NCBI GenBank assembly: GCA_031216125.1
Contig: CM062373.1
Span: forward strand, 44,183,874 to 44,247,873
From: Dalbergia cochinchinensis
Lineage: Eukaryota; Streptophyta; Magnoliopsida; Fabales; Fabaceae
Reading direction: 5' to 3'
DNA: 64,000 nucleotides
The position numbers were made by a program, and so were the translations under genes. This document shows, piece after piece, positions 1 to 10,409 of this stretch. Within the stretch, counting starts at the first letter, position 1. Each line of letters begins with the position of its first letter. The notes beneath the pieces are model-generated. The model worked only from the letters and a program-made list of their open reading frames with translations, was not told the DNA's origin and ran no database searches.

Positions 1-1640
1 TACGAAGGGCGATGGAAAGATCAGGTGCAACCGACAGGACCGAAGACGGCGGAGGATCAGGCATCGGAGGAGAGTCCTCATCAGCCAAGACAGGCCTGAG
101 GAGGAGGAGCAGAGCAAGCTGCTGGTTAGGTGCAATGGGTGTCAGAGGTGGGATAGGCTCGACTAGAAGACGAGCGCGACGATGGTAGACTTGAAGGGGG
201 CGGGGTGTAGGTGGAGGCGTAGGCAAAAGGGGTGACAAAGGCACAGGGAGCACGGGAAGGGGGAGCTCCTCAAAAGCAGGAGAGGTGGATGGGTTAGATG
301 GCTCAAAGAAGGGAATAATGTCAAAAAAGGTAACATCCGCGGAGACAAGATAACGACGCAGAGTAGGAGAAAAACACCGAAAACCCTTTTGAGACCTAGT
401 GTAACCAAGAAAAACACATTTAAGTGAACGTGCAGAAAGTTTGTCAAAACCAGGAGTTAAGTTGTGAACAAAGCAAGTGGACCCAAAAACGTGTGGGAGA
501 AGGGAATGCAAGGGGTCATGAGGAAATAGGATGGAATGGGGAACTTGATGGCCCAAAACAGAAGAGGACATGCGATTAATTAAATAACATGTGGTTAAAA
601 CGGCATCGCCCCAAAAACGAAAAGGTACATGATGATGCAAGAGAAGAGTACGTGTGGTTTCAATGAGATGACGATTCTTGGCGCCAAGAACCCATTCTGT
701 TGAGGTGTATGAGCACAGGATGTCTGGTGAAGAATTCCATGAGAAGTTAAAAATTTTGAAAATTATGAGACAAATATTCTTTGGCATTATCACTACGTAA
801 AGTGCGAATAGGAACACCAAAATGAGTTTTTATTTCTTGATAAAATGTAGTGAAAACAGAAAACAATTTAGACCTGTGTTTCAATAAAAATAATCACGTA
901 CAACGAGAATAGTCATCAATAAACGTAACAAAATAACGAAATCCTAAACTAGACATAATCGTATGCATCAGACCCCAAATATCCGAATGAACTAAAGCAA
1001 ACCAGACGCAAAATGACTACTAACACTATCCTGGAAATGACTCGCAGTGTTTCCCAAGTTGACACGACTCACAAGGCAAACTGGAAAGTTTGGTCAAGCT
1101 AGGCACCATGCGTTGCAAGTTGGCAAGGCTGGGATGACTTAACTGGGCATGGAGGGTGAGAGGATCAGTGGTGAGGGAGCAAACACTTGACGGGGAGCGG
1201 AGCCAATAGAGGCCACGAGATTCACATCCGGCAAGCAATCATCCGCCCTGCGCTTCTCGGCCCCGCAAGTAAATCTTCAATGAATGAAATAATACAGTTA
1301 AGGGCTTTAGTTAACCGATAAATAGAGAGGTTGAATGGAAAACCAGGAACATAAAGGACAGAATCAACTGACATAGAAGGAAGGGGATGGGTAGTGCCCA
1401 CCCCGTGAGACTGTGTGTGAGAATCGTTGGCCAAAGTGACAGTAGGTAAATATCCAGAAGTAGAGAGAGTAGAAAATAAAGCTTTATTACCCAGAGATAT
1501 GATCGGGCATGATCAAGAACCCAAGGACCCAAAGAGTCCGGATCGAGAGACAAGCAAAAGAATTACCAGAGTGTGCAATGTATAAAGGAACTAGAGTTCT
1601 CGACGCTGTTCAAACCATTTCAGAAATCAAGATAGTCACC
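1..1640 (-). pseudogene. copia protease, GAG-pre-integrase and integrase remnant
   Basis: Protease lies around 1260-1525. The usual DSGAS catalytic stretch has been frame-shifted into an unrelated reading, while the downstream text (LANDSHTQSHGVGTTHPLPS) is still recognisable in another frame. GAG-pre-integrase follows at about 1050-1238 (HAQLSHPSLANLQRM, then a CESCQLGKH-type motif). The integrase core spans about 440-1020: the first aspartate is seen in HSDIWGL near 975-990 and the second in RSDNAKEYLS near 770-805. The expected glutamate before KNRHLIET near 680-700 is lost, where the sequence reads GAKNR. The C-terminal linker KCVFLGYTRSQKGFRCF sits at about 370-430, followed by a proline-rich spacer to position 1. 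This is a relic with several frameshifts and stops, and no start codon can be assigned. Confidence 0.85.
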
Positions 1641-1689
1641 AAGACGGTGGATGCGGAACAGGTGAGTCCAAGGGAGCAGGAACACCGAC

Positions 1690-2800
1690 CTAGGCAATAT
1701 TAACAGTAGGGCGCAGATGAGGATGCAAAGAGTAACAACGATCAATGGTGTGGCATGACTTATGACAATGGTCACACTTAAGCTCTGGGTCCGAACGGCC
1801 ATGACCGTACCCCGAAAGTGACGAAAGAGGTATCAATGAGGAAGTGAGCAACTCAGCTTGGTTTGCTGAACCCGAAGGAGAGAGCACACCATGGAGAGAG
1901 TAGGCACGCGGTGATCCCGGTAAGTTGATCACGAGTAGCGTATCATTCAAGGTAAGCCATAAAGGGCCAAGAGCATAAAGAAAGAGCTACGCGGCTCCAA
2001 CTCCTTCGCCAGAGAGTCATCGCCAGGGGCAAAGAGTTCATTGAAGTCATGGAGTGCACCGTGAATCTTACCCAAATAGGAGGACATAGAACCATCAAGT
2101 CAAGTGAGAGCAATGATGCCCATGAGATCCTGACAAACACGATATAGACGTTGAGTGTTATTGGTGAAGAGGGTCTTTGCCTGTGTTTAAACAGATTCAC
2201 AAGTGACATGGCCCCGAAAGATTTGTTTGATGGAAGGAGCAATGGTGGACTTGAGAATGCTACACCGGCATCAATCTTAACCCCAATGGGGTGTCTATCC
2301 ACCGGATGTCTACAAACTTTGTGGTGAGGCGGTCAACATAGTCCGCCTCGCCAACCAAAGTTTGATGCCTGATGCCTGGCAAGATCATAGTTATTGCCAT
2401 CGTTTATCAAAGGGAAAGAGCCACCACATAACTAGTGAAAGCGGGAGGGTCACCAAACACCCTTATCATCAAAGGAAGAGTCTACCATGGGTACAAGGAG
2501 GCAAAGGTAATGAGAATTACAAAAAGTCACGCGTCGCGAGAGCATGGATCGCGGCCAAGAACGTATCTCGAAAAGAGGAGAAATGCACGAAGTCAAACGC
2601 ATGAGACTGCCGTTTGGAATGGAGGTTTGCCTGGACGCGTTACATTGCCGGGCACGGTGGTGGAAAACACCGTAGATGGGAGAAGCCGTGCGTGGGGCGC
2701 TGGACACCCAATGGAGCCATGGCTTCGGGGTGAGTCACTGCACGGTGAGGCGAGGTCAAGTGAGGTCGCCGCCGAAAACGACGCTTAAAAGCGCTACAGC
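1690..2800 (-). pseudogene. copia gag remnant with zinc knuckle
   Basis: In shifting frames the minus strand shows copia-type gag text (for example LDGSMSSYLGKIHGALHDF, about 2020-2100). A nucleocapsid zinc knuckle CDHCHKSCHTIDRC follows at 1735-1776; it keeps the C-x2-C-x4-H-x4-C spacing but has a cysteine where glycine is usual before the histidine. The part nearest the LTR, about 2310-2800, is GC-richer but too eroded to read. The protein would coat the element's RNA in virus-like particles; this copy cannot, because at least three frame changes and several stops interrupt it. Confidence 0.75.
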
Positions 2801-2963
2801 CGGAAACAAGTATGGCGAGTAGCTATTTCGCCTGGAAAAGGGCCACAATGGAGGGGAAAAGCGGGCAAACCGGAAGGGAAACGCGGTTTGGCTGAAAAAA
2901 AAAATTTCTCCCGAGGGCAATGGGCCCTCCTGACGGCACGGACTAGGATTTTTTTTCTTTCTA

Positions 2964-2977
2964 GGCTTTGGATACCA
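2964..2977 (-). promoter_or_regulatory. primer-binding site, initiator-tRNA-Met type
   Basis: Directly inside the 5' LTR the minus strand reads TGGTATCCAAAGCC. This resembles the TGGTATCAGAGC complement of the plant initiator methionine tRNA used by many LTR retrotransposons, with changes after the first seven bases. Confidence 0.7.
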
Positions 2978-3142
2978 TGTTGAGAAGCAGAGAAAGAGAG
3001 AAAATTATAGAATGAATCCGTGTGGCTCAACTACACAACGGAGAAAATATATATATAGACAATGTGTAATAAATACACAATAATTACAAAGATATATTTT
3101 CCCTAATTATAGATAATTACAGATAATTTACAGATTCTAACA
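2978..3142 (-). repeat. copia 5' LTR, 165 bp
   Basis: On the minus strand it starts TGTTAGAATCTG and ends TTCTCAACA, with the primer site immediately after. At 165 bp it is short for a copia LTR. Its U3-like part is AT-rich with a TATATATA stretch near 3045-3058. A second, truncated copy in the same orientation lies at 6131-6271. Confidence 0.85.
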
Positions 3143-3895
3143 TGGACGATGTTGCTTAGATAGGAGGTTCCCTACTGAGATTCTTTAGTAAAATTCTCAC
3201 TCCCTCTTCTTTTCCGCTGCATCTTCAGATTTTGAAGGCAATGTTTGTGGTCTTCATCGACACCCCGGTGTGAGAAGTTGACTTTGATCTAGAGCACTGG
3301 TCTTACCATTTTGAGGGAAGCTGCACCGTTAGAGTTTTTATATTTTTGGGACGACCCTTCGCACACCCTGTTCATAGTTATCGCTTTTCTCCGACTTCCC
3401 CTTTTGGCGACGACATAGTTTTCGAGCGTGCGCGGACACACAATGAGAGGATACTCTACACATATACCACTGCATCTGCCGTTTGTGACTTCCCAGACTA
3501 TGTTCCCTGCTCAAGACATTTTGAGACTGACCCATTGGAGGATCTATCTACCTAGCTATATTCCGAGAGTTCTGCCCCCACTCCCCCGCTGAGGGTGGAG
3601 GGTAGTGAGGAGACGGTTACACAGCCGAGGTTCGTACGAAGGCCAGCTATGCGACCTCGACATGGCGCCCATGCTCAGGCATCTCGTGTGTCCACTCCCG
3701 ACGAACTTCGTCTGTGGATCGGCTATGTTTCACCCTATCCGGACTACTAGTAGTAGGTCTCTTGGAGGATCATTAGTGCACGCACCACCACTAGTTTAGG
3801 ATAACCTTCTTTTGTTCTAGAGGTTATCCATTTTAGGTGTACTATCCGAAATTATCATCGACGGCACTCTATGTAGTCTTATGATCTCTTGACAG
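3143..3895 (+). repeat. fragment of the 5-kb gypsy LTR family, sense orientation
   Basis: This segment matches the reverse complement of about 25560-26390 in the solo LTR at 25285-30322. The shared text begins at GATGTTGCTTAG, passes the conserved CCCTACTGAGATTCTT motif, runs through the LTR-embedded reading frame (see 3241-3700) and ends with a stretch like that around 25560-25650. It is bounded by the copia LTR on the left and by gypsy pol at about 3896 on the right. No target duplication was found. Confidence 0.7.
3241..3700 (+). pseudogene. diverged copy of the LTR-embedded open reading frame
   Basis: Read on the plus strand, this is a homologue of the 163-residue frame at 25780-26271. 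Shared blocks include SPTSPFGDDIVFE against SPASPFGDDFVFE, DFPDYVP against NFPQYVP, ETDP in both, and GSEETVTQP against GSEATITQP. It is broken: the codon matching tryptophan 11 is TGA (3271-3273), and a TAG lies at 3553-3555. The open stretch between them (3346-3555) is all that a simple ORF scan shows. I do not recognise the protein. Its retained similarity at residue level in a diverged LTR copy is what makes it interesting; a function is not established. Confidence 0.6.
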
Positions 3896-5730
3896 GGGTT
3901 GCAACATACCCGAAGGCTTTTGGTGCTCGATTTTCACCTTCTGGCAAACCAAACACTTACTAACCCAGGTGACCACATCCTTCTTCAATCCGGGCCACTA
4001 AAACATCTTCAAGTCCTGATACATCTTGGTAGTACCAGGATGAATGGTGAAATGGCTCTTGTGAGCCTCCTTCAAAATTTTCTCTCGGAAGTCACCATCT
4101 TGTGGCACAAAGATTCGCCCTTCAAATCTCCATAAACCATCAGGGCCTTGCTCGAAACCTTTCAACTTGCCCGCCTTGAATGCCTCCAGGGTCTCCCTAA
4201 ACTCCTCGTTCTCCCTTCGAGCTAGGGCAACTCTTTGCTTAAACCCACTTGTCACGCTAAGGTGACACATCTTCATACCTTTGTCGATCAAAGACATCCC
4301 CAGATTCATATCCCTAAACTACTTTATTAACTCAACTTCTTTGACCATCATATGAGACAGGTGTAAAGATTTTCGACTTAAGGCATCGACGACTACATTA
4401 GCCTTGCCGAGGTGGTAACTTAAGCCAAAATTATAGTCCTTCAGACACTCCATCCACTTCCTCTGCCTTATGTTCAACTCCTTTTGATCAAAGAGGTACT
4501 TGAGACTCTTATGATCGAAGAAAACCTCGAACTTTACACCATACAAATGGTGCCACCACATCTTCAAAGCAAACACTATGGCTGCTAGCTCTAGGTCGTG
4601 GGTGGGGTGGCTCATCTCGTGAGACTTGAGTTGTTTAGATGCATAGGCTACCACTTGCCTATTTTGCATTAACACATAGCCTAAACCTTTACCCAAAGCG
4701 TCACAATATACCTCGAAAGGCACATTGGGGTCGGGTAAAACCAAAACTGGGGTTGAGGTTAGTTTTTCCTTCAGTTCTTGGAAGCTTTTCTCACACTCAG
4801 GGTTCCACACAAAAGGGGTGTTTTTCCTAGTGAGCTTGGTTACGGGTAGAGCAATTTGGGAAAATCCTTTTATGAACCTACGGTAGTAGCCTGCTAAACC
4901 CAAAAAACTTCGTATTTCCATTATGGTGGTTGGTTTTTCCCAATTCATCACTGCCTCAATTTTACAGGGATCAACGGCTATATCTCCTCTTGACACTACA
5001 TGCCCTAAAAACTTCACCTCATCTAGCTAGAATTCACATTTAGACAGCTTAGCATACAACTTCTCCTTCAAAATCTCTAAAACCAGCCTTAGATGATGCT
5101 CATGCTCCTCGTGGATTTTCGAATAGATGGGTATATCATCTATGAAAACAACCACGAACTAATTTGAATAGGGTCTAAAGATCCTATTCATATAATCTAT
5201 AAACACCGTGGGAGCATTTGTCAGTCCAAAAGACATGACAGTGAACTCAAAATGTTCATACCGAGTTCTAAAGGCGGTTTTGGGCACATCCTAAACTCAT
5301 GCTTCCATCCTTCTTTTTGACAAATAAGACTGGGGCTCCCCAAGGTCAAGTACTAAGTCTTATAAAGCTCTTCTCTAACAGCTCTTCCAACTGGGTTTTC
5401 AACTCGGCCAACTCTAGGGGTGACATCCGATACGGGGTTATGGAGATAGGTCTTGTTCTGGGAACTAACTCTATGGAGAACTCCACTTCTCTCTCAGGAG
5501 GGAACTCGGGTATCTCATTTGGAAATACCTGGGGATAGTCTTTTACTGCCAGTATATCTTCTAGGTTTTGCTCAAAGTCTACCTCACTGGTGGCTAGGAG
5601 AACATATTCCTTAGTTTCCATCCTACTACAGTTGACCTTTACAGAATTCAGGTAAAGCTTCAAGGTTCGACTAGTTTTACTAGGGGGGAAACGAAAAATA
5701 ACAGTTTTGGTATTACAGTCTAACATTACA
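3896..5730 (-). pseudogene. Ty3/gypsy pol remnant: protease end, reverse transcriptase, RNase H, integrase zinc finger
   Basis: On the minus strand from 5730: the linker and start of reverse transcriptase (5346-5730, with YPQVFPNEIPEFPPEREVEF), then reverse transcriptase with FVVVFIDDIPIYS near 5125-5165, which is the FxDD catalytic motif. The chromovirus-type RNase H follows in one long frame (4319-5017), with YCDALGKGLGYVL, HDLELAAIVFAL and VDALSRK. The integrase HHCC zinc finger ends the fragment at 3896-4090 (HKSHFTIHPGTT, then CLVCQKVK). It is inactive: about 50 residues including the first catalytic block of the reverse transcriptase are deleted near 5285-5300, and at least two stops lie in 5018-5180, one replacing the tryptophan after KCEF. 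Integrase core and chromodomain are absent. Gag is also absent; a 400-bp LTR copy abuts the 5' side. Confidence 0.9.
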
Positions 5731-6130
5731 TGTAATGCCCACAGATTGCGAAGTCGGGGAGTGATAGTCGGTGCAAGGAGGCACGGACAAGGAGCGGCTC
5801 CTGGCAGACTTCGAAAGCGGAATGATACATGAATGAACCAATTACACACCTGAGAGGGATCCTAAGACTATATAGGTATCAGATTATACAGTTGAGAATG
5901 GCTTATATGAATTGATTTGTACTACTTATACCAACAAGATGCATTTTCTTTTCGGTAGCCTAAACTGAAAAAACTCCACAGTTAAGCGTGCTTGACTTGA
6001 AGCAATTTTGGAGGTGACCTCTAGTGAAGTTTTCCTAGGAAACATGTGAGTGAGTACAAAGCACGCTGAAAAGACCCGTGTTGATTTGTGGGGACAATTG
6101 CTAATCCATAAAGTAGCAGGGGATGTTACA
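5731..6130 (-). repeat. 400-bp LTR copy (same family as 58722-59127)
   Basis: On the minus strand it begins TGTAACATCCCCTGC and ends GGGCATTACA, and it aligns over its whole length with the solo LTR at 58722-59127, which lies in the opposite orientation. Unlike that copy it has no matching 5-bp flanks (TTACA against ATGAG). It sits between gypsy pol and a copia LTR relic, so a rearrangement after insertion is likely. It could instead be the LTR of the adjacent pol with the gag region deleted. Confidence 0.8.
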
Positions 6131-6271
6131 ATGAGGAATCCGTGTGTCTTAACTACATAACTGAGAGAGCATATATAGACACTGTACAATAAATACACAA
6201 TAATTATAAATATATATTTTCGCTAATTATATGTATAATATTCCTAATTACAGATATTCACGGATTCTAAC
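6131..6271 (-). repeat. truncated copia LTR relic
   Basis: It aligns with the LTR at 2978-3142 in the same orientation, from GAATCCGTGTG to GGATTCTAAC. The promoter-distal end of the LTR is missing where the 400-bp LTR copy abuts. Several substitutions and a small insertion near 6230 show it is older or more decayed than the 2978-3142 copy. Confidence 0.75.
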
Positions 6272-7639
6272 CATGATCATTGTAATCAATTTGATTATGG
6301 TAGTGCGAAAAGAGTTCCATTACATGCCCCAACTCCTTCAGCGATAAGCCTAAGCCCACAAGTATTGCTGCATAGAGTACCTTTTGCTGGATATGAACCA
6401 TCAACAAACAATTGGTCATTGCCTTTGTAATGGAACATCATGCGCCAATATAACCACCTGCCAATGTGGGAGGATCATGGGAATGAAACTATCGACTCGC
6501 TCATTTTCTTCGGGTTGCTGTGTCAATTAGTTGCAAGCTGTTACCAATTCTAATTGCAATTATCTTTAGCTGACAAATTTTCACTGATAACAAGTGGAAC
6601 AGATTATATTTTATCTTGATAAATACTAGTCCAGAAACATGCATTCGTCTCTCATGGTATTGGGTGAGCACAAGTTTGGGTGGCACAATGTAAGCCTCCT
6701 GCAAGCATTAGGGGTCTTCTTCAGCTTTTTGACAAATCATGTGAATGATATTGTGTGCGGTTTAAATTTGATCATTTATCCTTTGAAAGTACTATTTTGA
6801 TCAATCCCCCTTCTAACTACATTGATTATATCTCCATTTTATCTCATTTTGCCATGTCTAAGTTAATTGCTTTTATTTTTCATGGATGAGAGTACCTGGG
6901 TCTCAGGATACTTACAATTCAGCTGGCCTTGCTGATTTGAATTGTTTTTCTTGTTTTTACAGGTTTAGCAATCAGAGACGTGCTGCATGATGTTAACGAT
7001 GAGTCAAAGGCTTAAAGCGCGGAATGGATCTCCTCTGTGAATAGTGTCTCCAAGGGTTTTTACTTTCTAAAGTAGTCATTTCAGAGATTTTTAATCTTTT
7101 ATCTGTGGTAGTGTCTGCTAACTAGATCAGATTTGTAAATGGTTAAATCACACCGTGGTTAGGCTGAATACTTTTTGTATATTTCGTCCTGTGCAATTTG
7201 AGATCGCCTCTTAACTTTGCTACCTTTTTTGCACATCCATTGTTATCAACAGCACCATAATTTACTCGAGGCAGCAAAATTGTTATTCACTTCATAGCAA
7301 TAAGCTTTAAGCGTTAATTTGATGAGGTGCATCTAAGGAACGTCACATTAATTTGCGTTACCTCTCTCCTCCGTGGCACAGTTGTTTCTCGATGTGTGTG
7401 TTATGGTCTTGGATTCCAATAATTTGTTAAGAGAATCTATTTCGAATTTGTTTAATTCATATTACGTTCACTTGGTATAGATACAAAATAATACGGGTGA
7501 GTATAGAGAAAATATTCATCGATCTGAGATACATAGATTGTATGTTTATGTGGGGAATATTGTATCACTCAATCAATTTTCTACTGTACACGTGTTTAGA
7601 ATTGAAATTTTGGGGGCTTGTTTAGGAATTTTTTAGGTG
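6272..7639. other. low-copy-looking region, no complete gene
   Basis: This stretch lacks transposon text that I recognise. It holds one possible last exon (6962-7014) followed by AT-rich sequence that could be a 3' untranslated region up to about 7230. The rest is AT-rich without a convincing frame. Short ORFs here are interrupted on both strands. Confidence 0.4.
6962..7014 (+). pseudogene. possible terminal exon of an unrecognised gene
   Basis: A polypyrimidine tract and TTTTTACAG acceptor at about 6945-6961 precede an open stretch coding LAIRDVLHDVNDESKA and a TAA stop at 7012-7014. The following 200 bases are AT-rich and look like a 3' untranslated region. No upstream exon could be joined: the next recognisable sequence on the left is the copia LTR relic ending at 6271. 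I do not recognise the peptide. It may be the stranded 3' end of a gene cut by transposon insertions, or chance. Confidence 0.25.
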
Positions 7640-7935
7640 AAAATCATGCTTTTCACCCCCACACCTCGGAGATCCACCGGAGAGCTTTATCGGAGATTTG
7701 AATTGGGATTGGGACTGACGGAGCAACACTCGGAGAAATCATCGACGCAGTCGACTGCAACTAGTCCTCCGAGAGCTTCGAAGGCTCCTTCGCCGTTGAG
7801 ACCGAAGTCGAAGTTGTCCTCGACGAGTATGTTGATGGTGTAATCGTCGATTGGCTGATCCACGTCTAGAATCCTTCGTCCCAAAACCTCATATACCACC
7901 TAGTTCGCTACCTCTGTGATCTTCTTCCGCTTGCC
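7640..7935 (-). pseudogene. ABC transporter F family (ABCF3/GCN20-like) first-exon pseudogene
   Basis: The minus strand from about 7920 reads ITEVAN-stop-VVYEVLGRR, then DVDQPIDDYTINILVEDN, DFDFGLNGEGAFEAL-like text and VDDFSECCSV. This is the N-terminal region of plant ABCF3 proteins, soluble ABC-ATPases of the GCN20 type that act with the GCN2 pathway at the ribosome. Family members start MTEVA; here the start codon is ATC and a serine codon has become TAG. After SECCSV the frame is lost by about 7690. No ATP-binding cassette follows to the left, so only the first exon or a truncated copy was brought here. Family identification rests on remembered family features and deserves a database search. 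Confidence 0.65.
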
Positions 7936-8915
7936 CTCTTCTCACGCTAAACCTATGACACTATATGCAATGGCCCTGGTTGGTTCCGGATGGCTTTGCG
8001 AGCAACGGCTATTATAGAAGCTCTCGGAGGCGACCGTGTTTTTCATTTCATCTCAAAACAAAAAATGCAAACCATGTTTAAATTGTTGTGTTTTGTTTTT
8101 AAAATACGAAATCTATTTTTTAATTTTTTTTTATTTTGCAAAACAGTACACTGTTTTCAAAAATAGTTGTCAAACAGGCCTAGTTTTCAGATTTTTCATT
8201 CATATATGAAATTTATGTTTTATAATTATTTTTTTCAAAATCAGAAACAAATTAGTTAGAGTCAATTCATGAAGATACAACAAACCCTTTCATTAAAGGA
8301 GGTTGGTGTGGATGATGCTCAGTCAACAAAACCTTCCGGAAGAGATTTGTCTCACTGAGAACTATGCAAACGATGTGGATTGATGAATTTTAGGTACAAT
8401 GTGACCTCGAAAACGGGTTTTGGCTAAAAAAAGGGCATCATAGTGTCTCAAGGAAAGGTAGCACGGACTTCCTTGTAGGACACTGGCACTCAAATAACAT
8501 AAATAATTGATAATTTGACATTTTAAAAATTTGTATGCTTTTATAAATATATATTAAAATCATCTATACAATTAATTAATACTTTAAATTATAAAATACA
8601 TACATGTAAAATAATTTTTTTTTCAATAAAAACCAAGGTTCTTGATATGAATGTTAATAGGCTTATTTTTTATTTTTATTTTGTGTACATTAGTAGGCTT
8701 ATTTCTATTGCTCATTGTTGATTTCTTCATGAGTTACCCCAACTATTTATCTTGTCTTTTGTCTATAAACAAAAATAATCTTCAAAACTGAAAAAGACAA
8801 AAAACAAAAAACTCTTTCAAGGCCCAAGAAAATCCCAATATGAGTAATATCCTAAGCTTCTTTCAAACACAATATTGTGCTGCTATACATCCTGGTTCCT
8901 CTTCTTCCTCACCTC
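7936..8915. other. AT-rich intergenic stretch
   Basis: No gene, RNA gene or element with defined ends was seen. There are long A and T runs and no frame above background. Confidence 0.5.
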
Positions 8916-8924
8916 ACCTCACCA

Positions 8925-9065
8925 CACCTCTCTCTCTCTCTCTGGTAGGATGTAGCAAGGACCAAGGACAAGGCATGGAGCGACAACGATGAGGCATGGA
9001 GACTCTCTCTCTCGTAGGATGTAGCAAGGACAAGGCATGGAGTGACAGTGACGAGGCATGGAGAC
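8925..9065 (+). repeat. two-copy tandem repeat, about 65-75 bp units
   Basis: Each unit has a CT run, then GTAGGATGTAGCAAGGAC, GGCATGGAG, and GAGGCATGGAGA. The first unit runs about 8930-9004 and the second about 9005-9064; the second lacks one short AAGGAC duplication. Confidence 0.7.
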
Positions 9066-9104
9066 AGTAATGTGGCACAACATGGTGGTAGTGAGGCATA
9101 ATTA

Positions 9105-9200
9105 TTATTTTTTGGGATGCCTGAAACAGACTGTCAAATTGCCGATTCAACGGTTATTTTTTGGAATGCTTGAAATAGACTGTCAAATTGCCGATTCAAC
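9105..9200 (+). repeat. tandem duplication of a 48-bp unit
   Basis: Units 9105-9152 and 9153-9200 each carry TTATTTTTTGG, ATGC.TGAAA, and GACTGTCAAATTGCCGATTC. They differ at about four positions. Confidence 0.85.
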
Positions 9201-9899
9201 AATTTTTCTCAAAAAATCATCAAGATTCATTCATACAGGTCTTATGCATGTCTGATTTGATAGATTGCTCGCAGTGGTTACCTAGCCTGTTCATAAGTTC
9301 ATAGGTTGAACCGATCAATTCAGTTTGTGTTTCAAAACACTAATTAAGCAGCACAAAATCATGAATTGATATAAAAAGAAGTAATCTTAAATAAATTGAT
9401 CTTAGAATAACAATTGTGGGAGGAATTTGAACAATCGGTAGCTAGCAGCTGTGAGCCTGTGATGCTAGCCCTGGTGCACCTTGTTCTAAACCATAGCTAG
9501 TAGGGGAGTTACTAGCTTGGAACATGTGTGAGGCCAATAGACACGACAAACTTTGTGGCCAAATTAGCACGTGCAAATCTTTGTCTGAAAATGTCTAAGT
9601 TTGAATCTTTCTACTTTCCTATTATAGCTTGTCCTCATATGTTATAGACTCTTTGTCCCTCAATGAGTCAGTTGGGCTCATCCCCTTTCCCTCCCATTTC
9701 AGATTTATGTGCAGCTCTTCGGTCAATGGACTTCGTTTCAAAGAGTTTTGAAGTTATGAAAGAATAACACTTTTATCCATCTCGGCCTCAATGTTGTTTT
9801 CTTCCATTCTAGTTAGTTTTTGATTGAAAATTGGCTTGTATGTGTGTGCGTGCGTGTGTATACATAAGTTTAGCTCCATGAACCATAGGCAGGAAAATA
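9201..9899. other. region leading into a gypsy LTR end
   Basis: No coding sequence was recognised. The right part may be the body of the LTR whose end lies at 9995, but its left boundary is not visible. Confidence 0.3.
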
Positions 9900-9995
9900 G
9901 AGGAAACTCTATTCATTTTTATCAGAAGTTTTAGTAGGCTTGCTAGGAGGCCAGCTCCTCCTATGCGCCAATCATGGCCAGGTCGGGTCGTGATA
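9900..9995 (+). repeat. gypsy 5' LTR end remnant
   Basis: The last bases, GGTCGGGTCGTGATA, match the end of the solo LTR at 49198-51273 (AGTCGGGTCGTGACA), with CA changed to TA. A primer-binding site follows at once, so this was a 5' LTR on the plus strand. The length shown is only the part I can support. Confidence 0.55.
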
Positions 9996-9999
9996 AAAG

Positions 10000-10012
10000 T
10001 GGTATCAAAGTC
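10000..10012 (+). promoter_or_regulatory. gypsy primer-binding site, initiator-tRNA-Met type
   Basis: TGGTATCAAAGTC lies 5 bases after the LTR end at 9995 and matches the plant initiator tRNA-Met primer complement TGGTATCAGAGC except at one internal position and the end. Internal sequence after it is lost within about 120 bases. Confidence 0.7.
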
Positions 10013-10409
10013 TAGGTTTCTTATGGTTAATGGAGCAAGTGTCCTTTGATAAGTCACATCTATGCAAATGGAAGTGTACCCATTTGCCCGAATTGTGGCA
10101 TTACGGGAGGCCTTTAGGAATGCCATCATTATTCACAAATATTCTGTTGTTCCTTCGACTTCTTGAAGTTTTGGAGATCCTCCTTGTAGTTTAATAGTGC
10201 TGGTTCTCTTCGTCGACGGGATCATCTTGTTGAGATCCATTCAATGGGTTGGAAGTCAAAGACTCGGTTGTGATGTTGATCCTTCTAAAGTTTCATCTCT
10301 AGTGGTACGATGGAGAAATCTTGCTTGAAGTTTATGCCAGTATAGAAGATGTAACCTATCTAGAGAGCCAATGGGTGGCGTCACTAGACTAATGGAAGAA
10401 CCTCTAAAG

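Larger units (their letters stand above)
1..3142 (-). mobile_element. Ty1/copia LTR retrotransposon, 5' part, degenerate, cut by the window edge
   Basis: Read on the minus strand the order is 5' LTR (2978-3142), primer-binding site (2964-2977), gag, zinc knuckle, protease, GAG-pre-integrase and integrase, then a linker running off position 1. Protease before integrase before reverse transcriptase is the Ty1/copia order; the reverse transcriptase and RNase H would lie outside the window. Reading frames change repeatedly and stops interrupt every domain, so the copy is dead. It was inserted into an older gypsy LTR fragment, because the sequence directly beyond 3142 continues that LTR. Confidence 0.9.

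Noticed and set aside
6280..6450. Minus-strand open text with FVDGSYPAKGTL as an RNase H relic
   Set aside because: A single weak resemblance without other RNase H motifs in order.
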